Shown piece by piece: positions 22,876 to 35,699 of a stretch of 64,000 nt of DNA (position 1 is the first letter of the stretch; the number at the start of each line of letters is the position of its first letter). The position numbers were made by a program, and so were the translations under genes. A model generated the notes under the pieces. That model did no database searches. It saw nothing but the letters and a program-made list of their open reading frames with translations, and was not told the DNA's origin. Where the stretch lies: the NCBI GenBank assembly GCA_940671915.1, contig CALNVZ010003426.1, positions 11,663,737 to 11,727,736 of the forward strand. Direction: 5' to 3'. This stretch comes from Paracentrotus lividus. Taxonomy: Eukaryota > Echinodermata > Echinoidea > Camarodonta > Echinidae.

Positions 22876-24595
22876 CTGAGGAAAGGAAAGGCAGATGTTA
22901 TGAAGAGAGGTTAACTCATGTCCAACTTCCTATCACAGCAACTAAATTGTATAAGCTTACAGTAGAAGATGGTTAACTACGTTGTTCGGTGAATAGCAGC
23001 TCTCCTACAAAGGGCACCATGGTTTTTTTTTTACATATTCAAGGTTTTAAACCCTAATTTTCCTCAATTTCATCAACAAATTTACAGTAACATATTGTCT
23101 GAAACTGTTTGTTTTAAGTCAGTTCAAATGGTAAGGCAGATATTATGGAGAGATATGTTTTGTATCACAGTATCTACATTTTAGGCTTCTCGAATAAAAT
23201 GGTTAGTCAGGTTGTTCCATGAATAGATATGTCATGCTCCTATAAACATACCAACAAAATTTAATGTGTAAGATATTGTGAATGTGTCACAGCAATTTAT
23301 TTTTCAGGTCACAAAATAAACTTCTTCTACTCATGTCCTTTCTCTCATTGTTACATAATAAACAATACCCATATTTATTTCAGAAGTTTGTAACCAATCA
23401 AAATTATATAGGAAAATTTGTTTCATGTCCATGTCAGAATTTACTCCTACCATGATGTTGCCAGGCAACACAGGTATAAGATATAGGTCTTGGTCATAAA
23501 ATGGGTACCCAAAATGATGATAAAATGGTGCATGATACATGTTCTTTCTGATGACCATGTTTCAAGAAATTCAGATTGTTAAATTACTTGAGAACAAACA
23601 TGTGCCATCCTGATTGAATTTAAGTTTGTGACAAAACAAAATTGGGAAATTCCTAAAAGCAGACATTGTTCAGGAAGAGTTGTGTCACATTTAAAAAATA
23701 ACTGTGTAAAATTTAAACTAAAGATTTATTTACTCGATGCTCTTTTGAATTTTGGTTCAATTTAATTAGGAGGTAATCTGCATGTTTTGTATGCTTTTTT
23801 GTTAGGCATGAGAAGAAATGTTTGTGGTAAGAATGTGACAAATATGGAATCATTTTAAGATTATTTTACGTCTTTTTTCTACAAGGTAAAAAGCAATTTA
23901 TAACTTGGATTTTTTTTCTCCAGTTTCCAAGTTTTCTCAACTTGTAGGAGATCAAGGATCACAGTGTGATGAAAGCTTTACAACTTGTGATGGGTATCTA
24001 AGTGATGAGGTTACACCTGCAAATGAACAAGAGATGAGTGATAGATATAGGTAGGAGATATATGGGCTAAAAGGGTATTAACAGTAACACCTTTATACTT
24101 TAATATAGCTTACGCCCTTATGCTTGTCAATTAGAGAGTTGGAAGATAAATATGATAGGAGATATTGTCTGCTGATAGCCAAATGGGCATTAACACTTTA
24201 GCTCTCAAACAGCCCATCCCCGAGTTAGCCCACTACAGCCTTTCAAACTGCGTGTCTATCTTTCTAACTTCTCCTCACAACAGTAGTATCTGCATGAACA
24301 TTGTATTTATTTCATTTAGACAGTACAACTACATCATTTTTTGCAGGTACATAGTCCTGTTACATACAGCCTCTGAAAGATCTGAGTGATATATGGTTCA
24401 AACATAAGCTTACTCGAAGCAGTACAACATTTTTAAGGGTCTAAATGAATCACTATCCTCATCCTCAAATTGAAAGCACTCTTCCACACTTTTCTCGGTC
24501 TCTCATACAAGAATTTACAATCCCCCCAACCCACACACACACAAAACAAACAGAAAGATAATTCTAACAAAAGTTACTAATGTGTTACCATGCAC

Positions 24596-24780
24596 ACAAC
24601 CCTCCCTCTTCTGTTGTCATGCCATCTACCCCCTGTTCCTAACCCCTCCTTCCCCCACCCTCCTCTCCTGCCCCAATCCCCCACCTTACCCCTCCTCGTC
24701 CACCCCGCCCCCCCTCCATTCCTCCCCTTCTGCATTCCCCCCTTACTCCCCCACGCCCCCCCCCACCATCTCTCTCAACA
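24596..24780. repeat. C-rich low-complexity tract
   Basis: A CCCC/CCTCC-rich stretch of about 180 bp. The overlapping Pro-rich frames reflect composition. Confidence 0.7.
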
Positions 24781-25102
24781 CAAGAAAAAAAAGAGAGAAA
24801 AGAATAGAAAAGCAAAAGATTTCTAAAATAAATCTCGACCTCATGTTAATATAAATGTTAGAATGGAGCAACATACCGTTAATGGAGTTCGTGGTGTTTC
24901 AACAAGTTGTTCGTAAAGTTATATACGGCTTTACAAACGACTCGTGATCAGTTCCTGTGCTTAATGATTAAAAATTTGTTTATATAGCACTCAAGAATAT
25001 GTTCCAGCAGTTCGCAAAGCCATTCGAAAATTTACAAACAAATTGATGAATTAACCCCCCCCCCCTTTGGTCTGGGATAGCATGCCTGATGTATCATCCT
25101 AC

Positions 25103-25226
25103 CTCTTCTGCTTCTGCGGCTTCCCTCTCAGCTCTCTCCCGCGCTCTCTTCTCTCTCCTCTCTCTTCTTGCTCGTTCTTCATCTGTTTCTTCTGTTGGCC
25201 CATTGGTTTCTGCCTCCTCTGTCTCT
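25103..25226 (-). CDS. Coding exon 3 of the caldesmon-like gene
   Basis: This 124-base exon starts with one base (A) that completes the Ser codon left by exon 2, then encodes 41 residues and ends in phase 0. It begins ETEEAETNGPTEETDEERAR and ends AEREAAEAEE. The acceptor is TTCTAACAG and the donor GTAGGA. The first half is acidic with Thr and Gly-Pro, so likely a flexible linker. The second half alternates RR, RE and KR and would form a continuous charged helix. The plus strand shows only a CT-rich stretch with shadow frames. The exact fit of phase 2 to phase 0 joins the split-codon exons to the run of phase-0 exons downstream. Confidence 0.72.
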
Positions 25227-25537
25227 CTGTTAGAAAAGGATGTGAAAATAAATACGCAATTAGAATTTGTTTCATTGATTAGGGCCCTTTAACAAAAAGA
25301 TACACAATCATTTGCAAATTAGCCAATCAGGATCCTAAATGCATGCACTTTTTGCATAAAGTTCTCACTTTTCATCAATCAGAATGGTTCTTTCAAATTT
25401 TCAATTGACTGGAACTCCTTGTATTACAGGGCAAGTTAATAACCTCTGTGTTTTGTTCACCGTTCCATGGGTGTCATGTTCGCAGTTCTGCACAAACAAT
25501 ATACACCAATCAACACCAAGACTGAGCTCTGAATACA

Positions 25538-25805
25538 TTGGCCCGAATTCACAATGGTGGATTCTGCAAAATCCATGGTTTCAACCCTGGGTTTCACCTA
25601 GGGTTGGACCTAGGAATTTTCAATTTGGTATTCACAAAGGTGGACTTGACTGAATCCATAGATTCACAGCGTCATAAAACGTCATAATTTGGGTCAACTG
25701 TTGGTGAATCATAAACTGGTGGATCCGGGGAGCCGTCGATTAAAAAACCCACGGATCCATGGATCCGTGGGTTTTGCAGAATCCTCCTTTGTGAATTCGG
25801 GCCAA
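25538..25805. mobile_element. Palindromic element with TTGGCCCGAATTCAC ends
   Basis: TTGGCCCGAATTCACAA at the left is mirrored by TTGTGAATTCGGGCCAA at the right. The arms carry GGATTCTGCAAAATCCA and its complement, and the centre has GGATCC repeats. The open frame over the left arm is not taken as a gene. Confidence 0.68.
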
Positions 25806-26785
25806 TATGTTTCAGAAATGAACAAAATCTTGTTTAATTAACTCACAAACCCTTGGACATAAGTATAGTTTTTTACACCAGGAACCAGGGGAAGAACTAC
25901 CTGGGGCTAATGGCGCTTTTGCCAACTGAATACAGGTATTCACCATGGAAAATATGTCCACAGGAGCGATTTGCTCCAGAAGGGTTGAAAAGAGCCCCCA
26001 GATGAAGAAAAATATATTTTTTACAATGCCAGGAACTGGGATAATCTAAAAATTCTTGATAAAACTACATATCACGAAATGAATTGTGGCCAGCCATAGG
26101 CCTACTGTACATCCCAAAATCATGTACCTAAATTTGATTTTATTTTCTTTATTTTCTTCTTTTTTTTTTCATGTTAACATGTAACTCATAGTAAACCTCA
26201 TGTAACTCATGTAACCTTTTATTTTGAGAATAACTGAGGACGACTTACCTTACAATTAAACAAATGTTCAAAAGTCTATTTAATCTAAAAGTTGGGTATA
26301 CATTTTTCTGGAACACTCTACCACCTTAATTCAGAAATACTCAAACTGTCCCATTTGCAACATTCTGATTATATTTTTTCCTTTAAGCCTAAACATGAAT
26401 ATATAAAGGAATGATATTATAGACTTAGGGCTTGTGGTCCCAGGAGGAACATAATATTGCTTCAGCTAAATTTTAGATGGACATTTCATACCCTTAGCTG
26501 CCATTCTATTGACCAAAAATCGGAAAATAACAAATTATGAGGACTACTTTTTGTGTATTGCATCCTTTTGAAGGGCACATAAGAAATTGTATTCCACCCT
26601 GTCAACTTCTACATGCAGAGATGCGATTAGGTATCTCTCAAAAATCCTGAAATTCACAAAAGAAAATCCTTAAAAAGCTCAAGTATGTTGAGGGAAAAAA
26701 GGAAAAGGGGTTGTAAATACATAAAAGACAGTAATTTTTAGTAAAAGTGGCATCTCTGTACACGTAATTGCTATCAACATGCAAT

Positions 26786-27156
26786 ACAGTCTGTGTCAAA
26801 TAAAATGGTACAAGTGGAAAACATTTTTTTTTTTTTTCATCACATTTCGTGTTGTAATTTATGAAATATGACTAGTTTTCTATTATCAAGAAAAATCCAT
26901 ATTCGCACGCCGTCCCATGCCTTTGTGTATAGGTTTCGCATAATGGCCATGAAGTGCTCAATTTCGATTTGATCCTCGTCGCACAAAATTTAGCATAACT
27001 TTTGTTTTACAAAAGCAAATTATACAGAACAAAGCGCATCAGCAAGGAAAATCTTTTGGCTTTATTTTGGTACCACATACACACATTATTTGAAAATATT
27101 TCACACCTAAATAATTTTTTGTCCGACTGTACCATTTTTTTTTACACAGACTGTAT
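26786..27156. mobile_element. ACAGTCTGTG MITE, copy B (inverted)
   Basis: It begins TACAGTCTGTGTCAAATAAA and ends GACTGTACCATTTTTTTTTA followed by CACAGACTGTA, opposite in orientation to copy A. It shows that the terminal repeat is about 30 bp. Confidence 0.62.
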
Positions 27157-28871
27157 AGTATGTATGTACCACTATCACATGTGCCCTGCAACTCATACAC
27201 AAGCATGGTACATGTTGGCCTACAGTAGAGGTATCATCCTGTACAACTCCCTATTAGAATTCCAATACCCTTATAAGGCCTGGGCATCAATAGTGCACAG
27301 ACAGGGTCTACATGCTAAACCTACTGTATAACAGCAGACAGTGAGTGACATATGGATTGCTCGCTGTGCAGAGATCACTAACATGCTTAGCCCCTCTGCA
27401 CTTTGGCAACAGTGCATTTCCATGGTAATTGGGGCAAGCACAAAAGTTTCTAATTTGGATTGAATACCAGTAATATTAAATCATTAAAACTTGAAGACTT
27501 TAGAGTAGTCCACAAACCTGCCAGATTTAAGTATTTATTTACCTAAATTTGATAAAAGTTGAAATAAGTTATAATATATGTGTAATAGAAAAACTTCTAT
27601 ATTTTCAGTCTGCTGTGTCAGAATCAACATAAAATATTTTCTTTTGGAATTCCCATCCACACAAATGTAATACTTAAGATAATATCAATGCCTCTAGTAT
27701 ATGTTTCTCATTGAGCAACTTCCCCTTCCATCAGAAGGGCTCTAAATGTTCATGTCTTTGCATTTGTGGAATAAAGTTTTTTTAAATGAATTAAAATTAA
27801 TTTCATACACTAAAAAGTATGACTTGGCAATATGTATTGAATAAGTGTCACCAAAACCAATTATGAGTTATTTTTTAGAGGTAAATAGGAAGATGTATGT
27901 GGGGCCAGTGGAAACATGACCAGATTGTGAATGGCTGGGTTTGTGGTTCAAATCCCAATCATGAAATTATTCCATGTCAATCCACATTTGCCACTCAAAA
28001 AGTAGTAACTGGATACAAAGTTATTCTTTTTCTAACTTAAATGGTGATCAAAATTCTTGTATAATTGTACTGCAATAATAATTATTATTTATTTTTTTTT
28101 TTTTGGTAGTAGGCCTACTAACATTTTCAACGGCGTATACTTTTGTCCTCATGAAATTGAGGTAAGGGCCTACTAAAATTGCTCTGGCCTAAAGGAGATT
28201 TCTTTTTTTTTTTTAGTTTACTCTGACAAATACACATTCTACATATGAATGTAAGCAATTTTTCGCCATATTTTAATGGCATTATCTTATGCCACAAAAA
28301 GTTGTATTTCTTCACTAATTCTCTTTCTTTTTTTTCCACCTTTTTTTTTTCGTTTGCTATCGAAATAGACCCAATAATGAACCAGAGGTTAAGTTTGCAT
28401 GTGATGTTTAGAATCGCTTTGTATTTGTGTGGTGCTATTTTGCGATCCTATTGTCTCATACCTCCCAATGTAAACATAACCTCAGGTTCAGAATATGGGA
28501 CGATCAAGTCAATCCTCTTTGTATTTTGGGGAAGTGAAGGATATTGTTTTGGAGGGATTACCAGAGATTTTCATTTCTATTTTTTATGCAAAAGAGATTA
28601 TTCCATTCAAATATTCCGGCCTTGATCTCCCTTTAATGATGACAAATGGTTGAGATAAGGGACTGACATGAAAGATGTGGATTATTGGTGTGAATGAACC
28701 CATACGGTAATTATGTTTACAGAACCTCTCATGTATCAAGGTAAGAGAGATATGACCTGAAAGTGACATGCTAGGAATGCAGAGAATAGATTGAGAGGAA
28801 GATAAAGAGAGAGAGTGAGAGAGTTAAATAAAGAGAGATAGAAATGTAGAGACATGGGACATACAAACAAG

Positions 28872-29054
28872 TCTGTGTATTAAAAAAATGGTATAGTCAG
28901 GACAAAAATATTTACGTATGAAATCTTCTGAAATGATGAAGAAAGCCTGATTTTCCTACTTTATGGAAATACCAAACACTTTTAGAATGTGATTAGTATT
29001 CATACTTTAAAAAAATGTTTTCCAACTGTACCATTTTATTTGACACAGACTGTA
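28872..29054. mobile_element. ACAGTCTGTG MITE, copy C (internally deleted)
   Basis: Only about 180 bp, same orientation as copy A, with both termini but most of the middle (including the open stretch) missing, as expected for a deletion derivative. Confidence 0.55.
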
Positions 29055-29309
29055 TAGACATGGAGAAAACAGAGAGACAGAGACAGAAATATTGTATATT
29101 TTTCATGAAGGTTTCAGTTTTTTTTCTTTTGTGTGTCAGGCCTCAAAAAAAAAATTCACTACAATAAGGCTAGCTGTAGGAATAAAAGCATAGCAAAAAC
29201 TATGAAATCAAAACCCTTCATAATTTCACGACCTTGCCAAAATCTTAAGATTATCTGGATTATCGTGAAAACTTTTGGCTGGCACAGTAGATAGACATAG
29301 ATGAAGACT

Positions 29310-30120
29310 AAGGACAGAGAAATATGTAGGCAGAGAAAAGGTACAGAAAGGCAGAGACAGAGAGAGATATAGAGAGACTAAGGAAAGAGAAACAGACAGG
29401 CAGAGAAAAAGTACAGAAAGGCAAAGAGAGAGAGAGAGATAGAGACACTAAGGAAAGAGAAACAGACAGGCACAGAAAAAGTACAGAAAGGCAAAGAGAA
29501 AGATAGAGAGATAGAGAGACTAAGGAAAGAGAAACAGACAGGCACAGAAAAAGTACAGAAAGGCAAAGAGAAAGTAGAGGAAGAGAGGAAGATGAGAGAC
29601 TAAGGAAAGAGAAACAGACAGCACAGAAAAGTACAGAAAGGCAAAGAGGAGAGAAGATAAGAGAGACTACTAGGAAAGAGAAACAGACAGCACAGAAAAA
29701 GTACAGAAGGCAAAGAGAAAAAGAAGAGAGATAGAGAACTAAGGAAAGAAGAAAACAGACAGGCACATGAAAAGTACCGGAAAGGCAAAAGAGAGAGAGA
29801 TAGAGACACTAAGGAAAGAGAAACAGACAAGCACAGAAAAAGTACAGAAAGGCAAAGAGAAAGATAGAGAGATAGAGAGACTAAGGAAAGAGAAACAGAC
29901 AGGCAGAGAAAAAGTACAGAAAGGCAGAGACAGAGAGAGAGATAGAGAGACTAAGGAAAGAGAAACAGACAGGCAGACAAAAAGTACAGAAAGGCAGAGT
30001 TAGAGACAGAGAAAGAGATAGAGAGACTAAGGACAGAGAAACAGACAGGCAGAGAAAAAGTACAGATAGGCAGAGTCAGAGAGAGAGATAGACTATTAAA
30101 AGAAAGAGAAACAGACAGGC
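29310..30120. repeat. Purine-rich minisatellite, units of about 65 to 72 bp
   Basis: About a dozen tandem units contain ACTAAGGAAAGAGAAACAGA, CAGGCAGAGAAAAAGTACAG and AAAGGCAAAGAGAGAGATAG. Units from about 29,580 to 29,790 carry many single-base indels compared with the others. The Cys/Leu/Phe/Ser-rich minus frames and Lys/Glu plus frames are by-products of the repeat. Confidence 0.85.
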
Positions 30121-30964
30121 AGAGAAAAGTTCATAGAGGTATAGAGACAATAGCAAAAGAGGCCTGCAAAGACATTTATAGTCATGTATAAATGCAAGTG
30201 AAACAGAGAGATAAAAAATAGAGAGATAGATAGCAAGAGAGTGAGAGATAGCGACAGAGAGAGAGAAAAAAAAAGAAAGAAAGAAAGAGAAAAATAGAAA
30301 GATAGAGAGAAAGAGGGAAAACACATTCTCCATGTTAACCACACAGTTGGGGAATGTGGCTATTAGGAAGAAACAACACAGCATGCAACATTCTGGAACC
30401 TTCATCTGGGCCTGCACATACACAAAAAGTAAGCCCTATTTGGAAGAGCTTCTTGCGTTAGACAACATATCAATTTCAGATCATTTGCAATGAATATTTC
30501 TTAAATAAACATTTTTAAAGAATAGATATCCACAAATAAGAATCAAGAGAGTGTTGACTAGACTGTCGGCACATTTCAGATTAAACTGTTTGGGCTAACA
30601 GCAAATGATATGTACACAGTAATAATGCATGCAAGGCCAATAAATTTCCTAGATTGAATTTCATATGCTGAAACCTTGAACCCTATATTAAACCAAATCA
30701 TGTAATAAATGCCCTTCTTCATAATAATTAATGAAGGAATACTTTAAACAGAAGACAAATTTTTAAAAAATCTTTTGAAAAAATATATACCATGTACACA
30801 TCTACCTTAGATCAGCTGAAAAGAGGATTTTTTTTTTCAATGTTTGATATTAAAGACGTTTTTTTTTTCTTTTCAGGGATCTTAAAATAAGAGCCCTATG
30901 CATTCACAAAGAACTATGAATATTGATACATGTATGTACAATGTACACAAGCTCGTTTTTCCTA

Positions 30965-31098
30965 GGGCCCGTTTCTCGAAACTGTCATAAGTGTAAGTTC
31001 ATGGACATCCCATTGAAACGTGTGTTAAGTGAACAACACGTGTCCCTATGGCCTGTCCAAGAACTTCAAGACTTATGACGGTTTCGAGGAACGGGCCC
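30965..31098. mobile_element. 134-bp palindromic element with GGGCCCGTTTCTCGAA ends
   Basis: GGGCCCGTTTCTCGAAACTG at the left pairs with the inverted right end (GGTTTCGAGGAACGGGCCC). ACTTATGAC and AAGTTCTTGGACA complements extend the hairpin. Non-coding. Confidence 0.68.
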
Positions 31099-31756
31099 CT
31101 GAATTCTACAGTTAACCAAGACATTGCCTTCGCTCATGCTAGTAACAGGAAGTAACAATAATTCCTGTGACTAAGATTTCAAATATGTAACTGCAATGCG
31201 GATGCAGGTTTATAGAGAACTATAGTTCTCAGTAAGCATATCTACAATGCGAACATGGCTTTGCAGAGGATTTGGTAGCTTACGTTAAGAGCCACATGTG
31301 CATTAAGGTATCACAAGTTCTGGGATGCCGTCAGGTAAATTCAGAAGGAATCAAACAAAATTTACCTGGATATTTTTTTTCGAAACCTATAAAAAAAAAA
31401 TGATACAAAAGATTTTGAGATGAGAGTCATACTGCCTTATATGCGTATCTGGGCAATTATCCCAGGACAATTATCCCCAGGACATCTACCCCCTAGAAAT
31501 AAGGTTAGGGGTAGATTTTTGGCAGGGGCAGTTGTCCCGGGGTAGTTGTCCAGGGGGTAGTTGTCCTAAACCCTTGATATGGTCTCTATTGTGTTAGAAG
31601 AAGTCAGGAAAAATAGGGGAAAATTGCCTCTGGAGATGGGGCACCCCCCCCCTCCCTTTGGACTCTCCCCCACTCGCAACTATGAGCCTCGGACTTAGCG
31701 GCTTGTGGATGATGCTCAATGACAAATCATCATTAGAACATATTAAAAGTAGATAT

Positions 31757-32197
31757 ACAGTCTATGTCAGATATATGGTACAAGTGGAAAATATTTTTTT
31801 ATAATATGGAGATTAATTAAAACCTGGTATTGTTTGGCATTTTCATAAAGCAGGAATATCAGACTTTTTTCTGCAATTTTTATCATCACATTCGGTGCTG
31901 TAATTTTTGAGGTATGACCAGTTTTCTACAATGAAGAAAAATCTATTTTTCGCACGACGTACCATGTTGTTGTGTAGGTTTCGCATTATGGCCCTGGATT
32001 CAGTGCTCCAGAACAATAGAAGTGCGTAATTTCGATTTGTTCCTTGTCGCACAAAATTTAGCATAACTTTTGTTTTACGAAAGCAAATTATACAGAACAA
32101 AGTGCATCAGCAAGGAAAATCCTTTGGCTTTAATTTGTACACACATTATTTGAAAAGATTTCACACCTAAATTATTTTTCCTCTGACACAGACTGTA
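31757..32197. mobile_element. ACAGTCTGTG MITE, copy D
   Basis: It begins TACAGTCTATGTCAG and ends CTGACACAGACTGTAC. It carries an 85-codon minus frame (31,843 to 32,100, starting MFCIICFRKTKVMLNF) closely parallel to the 60-codon frame of copy A. Confidence 0.6.
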
Positions 32198-32224
32198 CTC
32201 CTAGTTCCATTACAGGACTTATTG

Positions 32225-32393
32225 TAGGCTGAGAACCTGAAAGGCGCTATTACAGATCAAAGATGTTTCGTTGAGAACCAGAAGGGCACTATTACCATTG
32301 ATTTTCTAAAGCAATAGCACTCTACTGGTTCTCTACGGAACATCTTTAAGATGCAACAACGCCCTTCTGGCTCTCAACAGACGCTATGGTCTC
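32225..32393. mobile_element. Foldback with GAGCCAGAAGGGCGC units, copy 3
   Basis: Same arrangement as the 18.7 kb copy, with more substitutions in the left arm (GAGAACCTGAAAGGCGC). It lies 28 bases from the end of MITE copy D. Confidence 0.6.
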
Positions 32394-32855
32394 CACTGTG
32401 TTAGTAGATGCCAGGAAAATAGTTTTTTTTTAATGCCATAAGGACATCCCCCCCCCCCCTCCAACTCACTGCTACAAGCCTTGGACTTTGCAGTTTGTGG
32501 GTGATGCTCTATGACACATTATCAATGGAATTTATAACAAGTGAATATACGCCTAGTTCCATTACAGCAGATATGCTCTTAAAAGACCTTGAGAAGGTAT
32601 CGTTCATCCACAGGAATCTTACTTGGTGGGACTACTACCAGTGAAGATACCGGCCCAGTTGTCTAAATAATCAGCAGGCTACTATCTCACTCAACTACTG
32701 CTGTAATGAGATAGATGGAGATAAGGAGGTGAGATTCCAGTAGGGGTAATTTGCAAGGAATGCAAGCGGAAGATTGAATGAACTTGAGATAATGTTTCTA
32801 AAGAAATATTTTTTATTTAAATAAACATGATTATATTATATCTCGCCAAAGAGGG

Positions 32856-33047
<192 letters not shown>

Positions 33048-34216
33048 CTTGGTGATTCTTTTTATTTTCAGGGGAGGAGTGATAAATAGGCGAGATGCCA
33101 TAGGAGATAGAAAGAGCTTGATAATATAGAAAATCCTTTTCTAGGATATTGCACTAACCCGTGCAACAAAGTTTTCAACCCCTCCCATCAAAAATTCTTT
33201 CAAAATAGTGCACAATGTATTCTTGATATCTCCCAAAACAATTGCCAGACTATGCTTGTGCTCATGCAGAATATGTATGTCCTATGTTTTCTACATGTAA
33301 ATCTCCCCAAAGCTTATAAACTGTTGGGATCATTTCCTCAATTGTAATGTTGACATGCACTTTGTCAGAAATGAAAGCAAAGTAAATATTTAACTTTAGT
33401 AACTTGTTTTTTAAAATATTTCAAATTTGTACATTACCACAGATTGCAACAATGTCACTAGGCCAATTGGGTATGAAAACAAACAAGTAAATTGATCTAG
33501 TCTGAAGTGGATCTGAGCAAATATAACAGGTAATTATTAAGTCATTACCAGTTGTTATATTGTTACGTAGTCTAGGCCAATGTACTGGGTTTTATACATT
33601 GTAAAATCCCAATCACATTAATTTCAAATGTGGTTCATCACAAACTTACAGGCCTAGATGTCTGGAAAAAAAATTACATAATCACTAATAAAAAAAATCA
33701 AGAAATATCATTAAAACATTAAAAAGTTGCATTTTTTACTATGAATTCTCCCTTTTTCGAATAAATTTGTGATTTTGTGTGAGAATAACAGTAAATTATT
33801 TAAGGACATACAGATGTTATCAACTACATCATTTGCTACTTAGAGTTCTAATCATTTTTTTGTTATTTTTGACCAAAAAACTGACAGGGGGCACTCCGTG
33901 GCAAGAAATAGTGAAGTTGTGAAAAAGAAATGCTATAGCCTAATTGATCAATGTATTGACTTTAGTTTAATTCTTTAAAAATAAAAATGGACTGCAATGA
34001 TTTAGATCAAATCAAATTTGTACACTGTTTACAGGTGCAATGCATTGCCTTCTATTACTACTGAAGAAGATGCTTAGATCTTTATCATTTGCTGGAGCTA
34101 GGTGTGATTTTTATCATGTTTAGAGCCTGCACCACCATGTAAATACATTCCTAGGATGGTATATTTGCACTAGGGATATCCCTCATCCTGGAATGCTCTT
34201 TCAGATGATTATCTAA

Positions 34217-34695
34217 GGTTGTGTTCAATGTTCATTTTCAAATTTAAACGCCAACATGAATCATGATACAAAACCCAATTACAAAACGCTGTGTGTTCAT
34301 TGTCCCCATCCCCGGTCGTAAAAGTAAACGTGTTTCAAATCTCAATTCGGAAGAAAATTAAAAAGCTGAAAAAGATGCGTTTTGAAACACAATCAGCTTC
34401 AATTTTACGACCTTGAGCATCGTGATTGCAACAAAATGCGACACTGAACAGGATTGAGTTTTCAAACGAATTTAAATGTGCTCTCGCTATGGAAGCTTCC
34501 GGTGCAAGTGAAAAAAGGAGATGTTTGCTTTTTGAGAGCGGGGAATTTAAAGACGATGGAAATATAATCAGCTTTAAATTTTTGACACTGAACGGTGCAC
34601 GGCTGATCGCGTTTGTGTTTGTGTTTTGTAATTGCGTTTTGTATCATGATTCATGTTGGCGTATAAATTTAAAACTGGACATTGAACACACCCTA
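34217..34695 (-). mobile_element. GTGTGTTCAATG MITE, copy 2
   Basis: Ends TTGTGTTCAATGTTCA and GGACATTGAACACACCC, with the central segment inverted relative to copy 1. A plus frame of 119 codons covers most of it. The minus frame homologous to that of copies 1 and 3 is interrupted after 61 codons. Confidence 0.62.
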
Positions 34696-35593
34696 AGCTT
34701 CACAAAGACCAGTAACCTTAGTACATTAGCCAGCCTTGAAGAAGGAAAGAGAAAGAGTTGTAGAGTGCACATAATGTTCAGCTAAATATAACTTCACATA
34801 ATAATACACATTCACTCCAAATCTGTCCTGCTCTAAATATAACGCAGATTTTAATACTTGGATCTTTAAATAGACTAAACAGGACAGAGATCCAAAATAA
34901 AAACTACCCAAAATGCATTCAATATTTAAGAGCTACAATTTAACTTACAATGTAGCTCTATGAGGCTTTCTGGTTGTTTACTACAGAGTGTTCTTCAGAA
35001 CTTACATTTAACATTCCACACCCACTATATTGAGGTGCTTATGATCAAAGTCAATTATTTTGTTTTCACAAAATCTTGTGGACACGTAGACACAAGTGCA
35101 CTTGTTTAAGACTTAGACCAAGAGAAATGCTTGATTACAACAAATTCATGTTGTGTTCATTCAAAGATACTTGAGTGTACAATATTGAGTGTATTAAAAT
35201 GAAATAAAATTTTAAGATGAGCTGGATTGAAGGTCTTGTATATTCTAGTTTGCGTGACTAATATATGTCTTATGGCTCTGAGAGAAGATAAAATGATTTG
35301 TTTATATGGTCTGAGAAAGCTTTCTATTTGCTGATAAATAAGTAAGAAAGTGTGAATCCTTCACTTTTGATTGAACCATACCGGCATTCACTTAAACATG
35401 TCTTGCTGAGGTGCAGTGTAAGGCCATTTTAAGGTTATTTCTTTTCTTTCTTTTTTTCTTTTGACTAATGCCCTATTTCATAAACATATGCACAATGTAC
35501 GGCAATCTCGCAATCAATCCTTCTTACAGGCATTTAAGTGCTATTCTAGAAACGACTGTGTGTCAAAAATGGTTGTTTGAGTTCTTAAATTTA

Positions 35594-35699
35594 CAGTGGT
35601 GGATCCAAACAATCCTATAGTTTGAAAACTTGTTAATATTGAAAATATTGATGGCGCTTCCCCCCCCCCCCCCATCTGCTAATCCTGGATCCGCCACTG
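35594..35699. mobile_element. hAT-like MITE with CAGTGGYGGATCC ends
   Basis: CAGTGGTGGATCCA at the left is mirrored by TGGATCCGCCACTG at the right, a typical hAT-superfamily terminus. It is 106 bp and has a run of 14 C inside. No clear 8-bp target duplication. Confidence 0.5.

Larger units (their letters stand above)
10344..25102. other. Large intron (about 14.8 kb), repeat-rich
   Basis: Between the 10.3 and 25.1 kb exons. It holds the AGACGTCT elements at 11.5 and 16.8 kb, foldbacks at 12.2 and 18.7 kb, TTAA MITEs at 12.6 and 16.3 kb, a CT microsatellite at 13.5 kb, an hAT-like MITE at 16.0 kb, a possible 1.3-kb element at 19.8 to 21.1 kb, a 95-bp palindrome at 21.5 kb and a C-rich tract at 24.6 to 24.8 kb. 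The possible small exons at 15.3 and 22.8 kb are listed separately. Stretches at about 13.6 to 14.4, 17.3 to 18.6 and 22.9 to 24.5 kb show nothing I can support. Confidence 0.5.

Noticed and set aside
29308..30423. Several 60 to 150 codon frames rich in Cys, Leu, Phe and Ser, or Lys and Glu
   Set aside because: They are translations of the purine-rich minisatellite on either strand; period and composition follow the repeat.
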